A stretch of DNA of 64,000 nt from Anniella stebbinsi (lineage: Eukaryota; Chordata; Lepidosauria; Squamata; Anniellidae), in the NCBI GenBank assembly GCA_029215795.1, contig JARDYH010000001.1, positions 7,744,001-7,808,000 on the forward strand, written 5' to 3'. Both the position numbers and the translations under genes were made by a program. The notes beneath the pieces are model-generated. The model had not been told where the DNA came from and ran no database searches. It saw only the letters and a list, made by a program, of their open reading frames with translations. Each line of letters begins with the position of its first letter. The first letter of the stretch is position 1. Of this stretch, positions 21,971 to 64,000 are shown piece by piece.

Positions 21971-24089
21971 GAGACATCAGAAACTGAGAGGGATGAGCAA
22001 TTCCTAAGAGCTTTCTAAATAAGATCTAAACTGTGCCCTTGTTCATGGAGTTTGCTGCAGGTCCTCAGACTAGTTCTGGGATCGTGAGTTAGTCCCTCTG
22101 GCGTTCAAGGTTGGATAAGTTCTGCGTCTGCTTTGGAGGCTGCCCCTCCACCATGTCAGTATGCCCGGGCATTCTTTCAAAAGCTCATTTCCCCCCACAT
22201 GACCACTTAGCTTGGGCTTGTACTGCACAAGATGGGATTTCTCAACTTGACAAAAGAGCCCTTCATTCTAAGATACTCTTGTCATGCCTGCTGGAGGAAG
22301 AGACCCCAATGGCACTTCTTCCTGGCCACTAACCCCCACATGGATAAGAGCATGCCTCTCCATTTGAGGCCTTGATTAGGGTACCCTTGATATTGTCGGA
22401 AACTTACTGTACCCAGCTATACCACAGGTACCCTTAAAGAAACTTTGAATTGGCTGCCCTGGATTTTCTTCAGGCACCTTGGGAGTTTGTTTGCATTGGC
22501 ACTTCGGCATGCTCCTCCTTCGCCAAATGCCGTGTTTGGCCTTAAATCTTGAGACTGGGGCCTTAGCAGAGACTTGCGTGCTGCACAGGAGGAGGTCTTG
22601 TTTGCTCCGTGCCCCCTCCCCCTTTTAAGTTGACTGCCAATGCTACAAAGCAGTATTTCTGTGCCTTCTTATTGTTGCTATTTCCCCCCCTCTGCAGGTA
22701 AAGGTCAAGAACTTCTTGTCTTATAAACATTCAAGTGTGATTGCTATTAAAATGCTGCTCTGGTTTGTTACTAGTTTAAATCTCTCTGGGGTACTGGTAC
22801 CCAACATAGATGCATATAAGCAGGGTTTAACTTTCACTGAACTATTAACTTCTCTTCTTGAAAAAAAATTACGCATTTTTTTTAACACGCACCTCTATTT
22901 AGCATCATAAATGATTTCATCAAGCGGCGTTAAGGAACTGTACTTCAGTATGGCCAACTTCAAGAACTTCAGTTGGGTTTGAGTTTTTTTTTATTGAGAA
23001 CCTGATGCTTTGTAGCTTCTCTTTCTTGACAAGGGCAGCATATTTATTTAATAAACAAGTTTGGGAATAGCAGTTCTGAGGAAGCGTTATGAGTAGCTTC
23101 TCCCTAGATGTGCTATGGTGCTACCTAGGAAGAAAATAATGCTGAGAAGTAGAATTCTATTCCCCCACCCGTTTTGTTATTTGTTTTTTTGCTTGGCCCC
23201 ATTCTGAAATGAATTAGCTCTGTTTTATAGGATGAAAGTAATTGTTGTGGTCCTGCTGCGCATCAGTGGAGAGGAAACTTTGCCTGAATTTAAAATCATA
23301 ATACTTGTGAGCTGCCCTATGTTGCTGCCAGCAAGATGTGCAAGTAATGGAGCTGGACCGATAACTTAGACCAGGTGCAAATCCAGCATCTTCATCATGG
23401 GTAAACCAGATTTGTACCTTGAAGTCAATGGGAGTTGAGACTAATGTGACTGAATTTCTAGAATTGAACTGTGGTCTTTTTCTTCGCTCCCCCGCCCCTA
23501 GAGATTCTGGCCTGGTTTCTTTGTCCTTGATCTAACCATTCTCAGGGTATGAAGTAGTGATGAACTTCCTTGGTGATTAGAGAATGAAGTTAACGACAGT
23601 TTGGTCTCACCAGTGTATCCAAATGCTTTCTGAAAACAGACAACAAAGCATTACTGTGTGTATAAGACTATGGTGGACCAGTCTCTGCAGGCTAATAGCT
23701 CTGTACCTGGATGTTCAGCTTAGTGTGTAGGAGATGCCAACCATAAAACCATGCAAAGCCGTCATTGCCTGCTCTTGGTGCTGCAGGGGCCAGTGGGGTG
23801 GGGCATTCTGATCTCCCCAACGAAAGGGCTTTCTCTAGGCTGAGCTGAGGTTTTACGTGGTGGTTGGGTGGGCCACTTGTGCCTTAACGTGCGAGGGGAA
23901 CCTGAGACACTGTGGTACTGAGACATACACTGGCAACTGATTTTATAGTTAAAAATACATTTGTACGGCGACTAACAAAGTTATTTTTAAATTATGCAGA
24001 ATTAAATTGTAATAAAGCAGTTTCTTGGGTTTTTTCTTTGTCTGATTCTTTTCATTTATTGGAGGGGTGTGTTCTTGTGGCGTTTGGGA

Positions 24090-24285
24090 GGGGCCGTAGC
24101 TCAATGGTAGAACATCTCCTTTGCGTGCAGAAGGTCCTGGGTTCGATCCCTGGCATCTTCAGGTAGTGCCGTAAAAACTCCTGCCTAAAATGCTGGGGGG
24201 GGGGGGGGAACCGCTGCCAGTCAGTGTTGACAATACTGGGCTAGATGGACCAATGGCAGCTTCCTCTTGTTCCTATGTTCCTCTC
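24090..24285 (+). repeat. tRNA-derived SINE, forward
   Basis: Starts 'ggggccgtagctcaatggta' (A-box-like), then 'gtcctgggttcgatccctgg' (B-box-like), a poly-G interruption, 'ctgccagtcagtgttgacaa' and 'gggctagatggaccaatggc'. It would score as tRNA-like only in its head. Confidence 0.9.
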
Positions 24286-25057
24286 TCTCTGAAACTGTTG
24301 TCTCAGGATTTTGAAACACCTTGGAGATAAGCCTTTTTAGAGCAATTCTGGTCTTGTATGAAATTAAAAAAACTTCCTTTCCCACTTTAAAATAAGAATG
24401 TTCCTCTGTTTTATAATTTTGATAACTTATTTAGATTTAGAGGAAGGATCTATTCAGTCATGCCTAGAACTGCTTTCTGAGCTGGAGAGGAAGCCACGAG
24501 TGCTGTTTTCTAAGAGGTTAAAATCAGAGACAGTGCAGCAGCTACCATCGCTTCCCTGTTTAAAACTATCACATCTATTCACTCTCAGAAGGGACTCGTT
24601 GCCCTATTGGATTTTCAGAAATCTGGCCTAGCCAAAATTAGAATGGCCAACAACCACACTTTGATATGCGCTTCTTCCGTGGCTGTACTGCTGCTTCATC
24701 TTTGAGTGTGGGTGACCCTTTTCCTGCATTCTGTGAGGACATGCAGTGGGGGAGAAAGCCAGGTAAGAATGTAACCTCCAAAAGGTGTGTGTGTGTGTGT
24801 GTAGATATAAATCAGTTGCCCCCCATCTCTTAAAAACCCAAGAAGAGCCCTGCTGGATCACAGCAAAGGCCTGTCCAGTCCAGCATTGATTCCTACAGCG
24901 GGCAGCTAGTTTTTAAACTGATTATTAAAATGTACATACTCTACCCTTCAATTGAAGTTAACATGGTTGCTTACAATAAACACTAAGCAAAAATGCAATC
25001 GGTTGAGACATAAACGGAAACCAGATCTTATAAAAGTAGTACAAGATAGCTTAATAA

Positions 25058-25230
25058 AGGGGAGGAGCTTTGCATGCAGAAGGTCCCAACTTTGGGTCTT
25101 GGCTTCTCCAGATAGGGCTGGAAAACAGTCCTGTCTGAAACCTTTGAGAGCCGTTGCTGCTAGTCAAGTGTTGTGGATACTGGGCCAGATGGATCCAGGG
25201 TTTGATTCAGTATAAGGCATGTTCCTAACA
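25058..25230 (+). repeat. tRNA-derived SINE, forward, degraded
   Basis: 'gctttgcatgcagaaggtcc', 'ctccagatagggctggaaaa', 'ctgggccagatggatccagg' and 'ttgattcagtataaggca' follow the family in order. Confidence 0.8.
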
Positions 25231-25264
25231 GGCTAGGAAAATAAAAAAAAGGTCTTTGGCTGGC

Positions 25265-25660
25265 CCCAGGTGAGCCTGTCAGAACCTGGGATCATCACAT
25301 GAAGCTGATGGGTGGGAGATTTAGGACAGATAAAAGGAAGGACTTCTTCACACAGCGTATAGATAAAGTATGGAATTCACTTCCACATGATGTGATGGCC
25401 ACCAATTTGGATGGCTTTAAAAGGGGGTTGGATAAATTCCTGGAGGAGAAGGCTATCAAAGGCTACTAGTCCCGATGCTAGCTCTGTTGTATATAGGCAG
25501 TAAACCTATATACACCACTTGTTGGGGAACATTGGGCAGGAGGGTGCAGTTGCACCTGTGTCCTGCTTGTGGGTTCCTGGTTGACCGCTGTGGGAGCAAT
25601 ATTGGCCTAGATATACCCTTGGTCTAATCCAGCAAGCCTCTTCTAATGTTGTCACGTTTG
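25265..25660 (+). repeat. CR1-like LINE 3' end
   Basis: Begins with the 'catgaagctgatgggtggga' block, then 'aaggacttcttcacacagcg', 'ggctttaaaagggggttgga' and 'taaattcctggagga', ending 'ccagcaagcctcttctaatg'. The same series recurs at 27290, 34530 and 40860. Confidence 0.75.
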
Positions 25661-25766
25661 GGGATAGCATTCCAGAATTGGGCCATTGGCAACCAAACTC
25701 CTCAAGTCTAGGTTGGTCCATGAGCAGCACATGACCCCCCCTCAATGTTTTGGTGTTCAGTATTTC

Positions 25767-26084
25767 TAGGGTGACCATATGAAAAGGGGGACAGGGCTCC
25801 TGTATCTTTAACAGTTGAATTGAAAGAGGATTCCAGCAGGTGTCATTTGCATGCAGGCAGCACCTGGTGAAATTCCCTCTTCATCACAACAGTTAAAGCT
25901 GCAGGAGCCTTGCCCTCTTTTGTATCTGGTCACACTAGTATAGCTCCTGTAGCTTTAACTGTCGTGATGAAGAGGGAATTTCACCAGGTGCTGCATGCAT
26001 GCAATGACACCTGCTGAAATTCCCTTTTCTCTGCAACTGTTGAAGATACAGGAGCCCAGTCCTCCTTTCCATAGGGTCACCCAA
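25767..26084. mobile_element. hAT-type nonautonomous foldback element, copy 2, with 8-bp TSD
   Basis: Starts TAGGGTGACCATATG and ends with its inverted counterpart (decayed to GGTCACCCAA). Perfect 8-bp direct repeats AGTATTTC flank it at 25759-25766 and 26085-26092. The interior is arranged as nested inverted repeats. The 8-bp TSD and TAGGG-type TIR fit hAT. Confidence 0.9.
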
Positions 26085-26604
26085 AGTATTTCTGCAGATG
26101 CTGTGCTGCCGCCATGGACAGACCTCTAATAGCTCCCTGAATTTGCCTTATTTGTAAAGCCGTCCACGCTGGCGGCCACCACCACATCCACAGTTTAACT
26201 ATTTGCTGTGTCTAGAAGTCCTCTTGTATGTCCTAAATCTCCCAGCATTGAGCTTGCTGGGATTTGACCCCTGGGGCGCTTCTGAACCAGGAACACGCCT
26301 ACAACTCCCATCACCCCTCACCATGGCCTATGTTGGCAAGGGCTCATGGGACTTGTAGGCGGGACCATCTGGCGCGCCGCCCACGCGCGGCGCAGCCTCA
26401 GAGACGCGGCGCCAGCTCGGCTGCTCGGGGGGGGGGGGAGTTCCTTCCCGTCGCTTAGGGCAGGGCCGGCGACGCTCTGTCCGCCGGCGCGCTCTCGGTG
26501 GCTTTGCGGCGAAAGGCCGCGGCTTCCGGTTCCGGTGTAAACACGGCGGTGGAGGCGTCGGCGGCGCTGCTAGGCCCGGAGGCCGTCGTTGTCGCGGCGC
26601 GGGC

Positions 26605-61776
<35,172 letters not shown>

Positions 61777-62544
61777 TGAAAGGGGATCCTTGCGAAACTC
61801 AAGTGGCATGTGTTATTGTTTAATCTATTATATTTAAACCCTGTTTTTTTCAGCCCAGGGTGGCTCCCCGCAGCAGCTTACAGTTAAATTCCAGCACCGC
61901 AAAAATGAGGCCCAATAAAATAATAACCCACCCAGTGCTGTTAGAATACTTGTTCTCATTCCTTGCTGCCACCTCCCCCCCCCCCAAAAAAAAAACAAAA
62001 AAACTCACCAGGTTTAAGATACTCCTCTCCCTCTCACAAAGGACTCCTTCAGCAGGCCCGACCAGCACATAAAACCAACTAAAAACCTGACATCAGACTC
62101 AACAACCCAACAACGTGAAAAGACCGAATTCCCTTAACCTTTCACCTTTGGGGGTGACTTACAGTGGACCGGATGCAAATATTCCTCCTGCACCCACCCA
62201 CCCACCCCGAAATAATCGCCTCGAGCACCCCGCAGCAGTTGCGGAGAGGAGGACTCCTCCTCTGCCAGGCTGCAGGTTTGGTTGCAGCCTTGGCTGCTTC
62301 CTTTTCCCTTGCAGCAGCTCCAAGCAGCAGAAGGGCTGGCACGCAGGGAAGTGTTGGCCTCACCCCAGCTCCAACGTTTCAGCTACGGATGAACACAGGA
62401 AGCTGCCTGATCCTTGGCTGGGCTGTTTGTCCATGCAGCCTGGTCTTGCCTGCTCTGACTGCTGGTGCCTCTTCCTCGCCTCCTCAGGCAGAGGGGTCTC
62501 TTCCCCATCATTTGCATCCCGCTTCTTTTTTCTAAGTGGGGATG

Positions 62545-62835
62545 CCAGGGATTAAACCTGTGACCCTCTGCGTGCCAAGCAGACAGAGCCCTATCAGTGC
62601 GTTATTGCTCTTCCCATAATATTACCTCATCTTGTGAGCTAATGGCTCCCGTGCCGTTACTAGTCCTCAGTTTCTGGTTTCAGTCGCTGGCATTTTCAGC
62701 TACTGCATTTTCAGGGAGCAGGCAGTGGGAAAGACCTCTGCTGCTAAGACCCTGGAAAGTTGCTGCCAGTCAGAGTAGGCGCTAATGGGCTACGGGGACA
62801 AATCATCTGACCTGGTATAAGTCAACTTCCGATGC
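62545..62835. repeat. Two decayed tRNA-derived SINE pieces, opposite orientation
   Basis: 'ccagggattaaacctgtgac' and 'tgcgtgccaagcag' are reversed. 'gggaaagacctctgctgcta', 'agaccctggaaagttgctgc' and 'tctgacctggtataagtcaa' are forward. Confidence 0.65.
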
Positions 62836-63534
62836 TCCTATGCTGACTCCTCCAAAGTGGCTGGATGGTACATCTGCTGTTTCCTACTGAGCCACAGCCG
62901 AAACCGGGAGACCAGCTTCCGATAGCCATTTACGAGATCGTTTCTGTATCTTAGCCAAGCTCAGCCAAGACGTCTACTCCAATTTGCAGTTTCTTAGCAA
63001 TCCCTCCACTTCTTTACCAGATGTTGAGTGGGATCTTGGTTTGCCCAACAGATGCTGCATTGCAGAACAAGCCTGCATCCCCTGGGTTATTTTTGCGGGG
63101 TTTTTTGGTGCCTTTTTGTCATCTCTTGTTTCTGTCAAGAGTTGCGGCTGTATGTTTCCTTGTTTTGAAGTCCAGATAAGCTTTTTGTATCGTAAACCGG
63201 CTAACAAAACCCCATAATACACACTTCCATAGCAGCGGCAGCTTTTTTATTTTTTCTCACTTTTCCTGTGCACATGATGCTAATTGGTATCTGCTTCCTG
63301 TCTCCCTTTTGCAACATCCTTCTATTTTTGGCTGGTGGATGAGACAAACTCGCAGGTGGCAAAGGGAGGGATGCAGTCTGCAAGCGTTTTTCTGCTACTC
63401 ATTCATATGTTATGGGTAGAGAACTTGTGGCTGAACACAAAGTGCATATAGAGAAGATCACCATATAGCTGGCTAAATCCCACATATATTTGCTAAATGC
63501 CACATACCTTCTATGATATAAACCAGTGAGGCAG

Positions 63535-63655
63535 CCTTCCCCCAGCTTGGTGCCCTCCAGAGGTGTTGGACTACAGTTCCCATAAACTATGCTGACTGGG
63601 GGATTATGGGGATTGTAGTCCAACACATCGGAAGGGCAGCAGGTTTGGGGAAGGA
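63535..63655. repeat. Foldback repeat
   Basis: 'ccccagcttggtgccctcca' and 'ggtgttggactacagttccc' are complementary to 'gggattgtagtccaacacat' and '...ggcagcaggtttgggg'. Confidence 0.78.
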
Positions 63656-64000
63656 TGAGAAAGCAGTGTTTCTGCATGTATGCAAGGGTGCAAGGTGGGG
63701 GAGCATCCAAGATGGACACAAGGGGAGAGAATAGCCTCTGGATGCCGTAACCGAATTTATAGATGAAAAGTCCAACACGTTTCGATCTCTTGCTTTATTA
63801 TTAGGGTGCAAGGTGGGTGAGGAAGGCGGACGTTCCAGCCATTTGAAGAAGGCCTCATAACAAAGCAAGAGGCTGAAATTTGTCGGGATTTTCATCAATA
63901 ACTTTGTTTATAGCATCTTGAGACTATTCTCTCCTTTTGTGTTCTTTGTGTGTGTGTGTGTATGTATATAATCTTTTGGGAGAGACCATACCCCACTGTT

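Noticed and set aside
24090..24165. Possible tRNA gene (A and B boxes present)
   Set aside because: It continues into the body of a SINE family found many times in the window, and no intact cloverleaf with acceptor pairing is apparent.

Overview
This is nuclear DNA from a vertebrate, most likely a squamate reptile (lizard or snake). The genes are split into many short exons with GT-AG introns, and the protein matches are to vertebrate families. The repeats point to squamates: SINEs whose 3' ends match the Bov-B-tailed Sauria type, a second abundant tRNA-derived SINE family, CR1 and L2-like LINE 3' ends, and foldback DNA transposons. No bacterial, plasmid or phage content is seen.

Three genes lie head to tail on the + strand. 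(1) ITGB1BP2 (melusin), 80-8670, lacks only its first coding exon(s). Ten exons encode the rest of CHORD1, CHORD2, a CS domain and an acidic tail, with a polyadenylation signal at 8958. (2) A RhoG-like Rho GTPase has a probable noncoding first exon in a CpG island (to 12456), an 8.4-kb intron, and one coding exon (CDS 20881-21456). (3) TAF1, the largest TFIID subunit, starts at 26605 in a CpG island. It runs through 35 coding exons to 61536, and its acidic C-terminus lies beyond the window. The 35 exons join with consistent phases into 5091 nt (1697 codons). They cover the TBP-binding N-terminus, the DUF3591/acetyltransferase core, the zinc knuckle and both bromodomains.

Mammals have ITGB1BP2 next to TAF1 (human Xq13.1, from general knowledge), so the intervening GTPase is the main departure from that gene order. 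The three genes do not form a pathway: melusin is a muscle chaperone-like signalling protein, the GTPase acts at membranes and the cytoskeleton, and TAF1 is a general transcription factor.

Most of the rest is repeat-derived: many tRNA-derived SINEs, CR1 3' ends in both orientations, reversed L2-like 3' ends, one L2-type LINE with a long open reverse transcriptase frame in TAF1 intron 2, two solo LTRs, two hAT-type foldback elements (one with a perfect 8-bp target duplication), a 5S rRNA pseudogene, a perfect 44-bp inverted repeat in a TAF1 intron, and a tandem array beside the GTPase promoter carrying motifs that resemble ZNF143 sites.

No wholly new biological system is evident. The observations most worth a second look are the RhoG paralogue, the promoter-side array, the perfect hairpin, a GC-AG intron and an extra in-frame exon in TAF1, and repeats lying close to splice sites.
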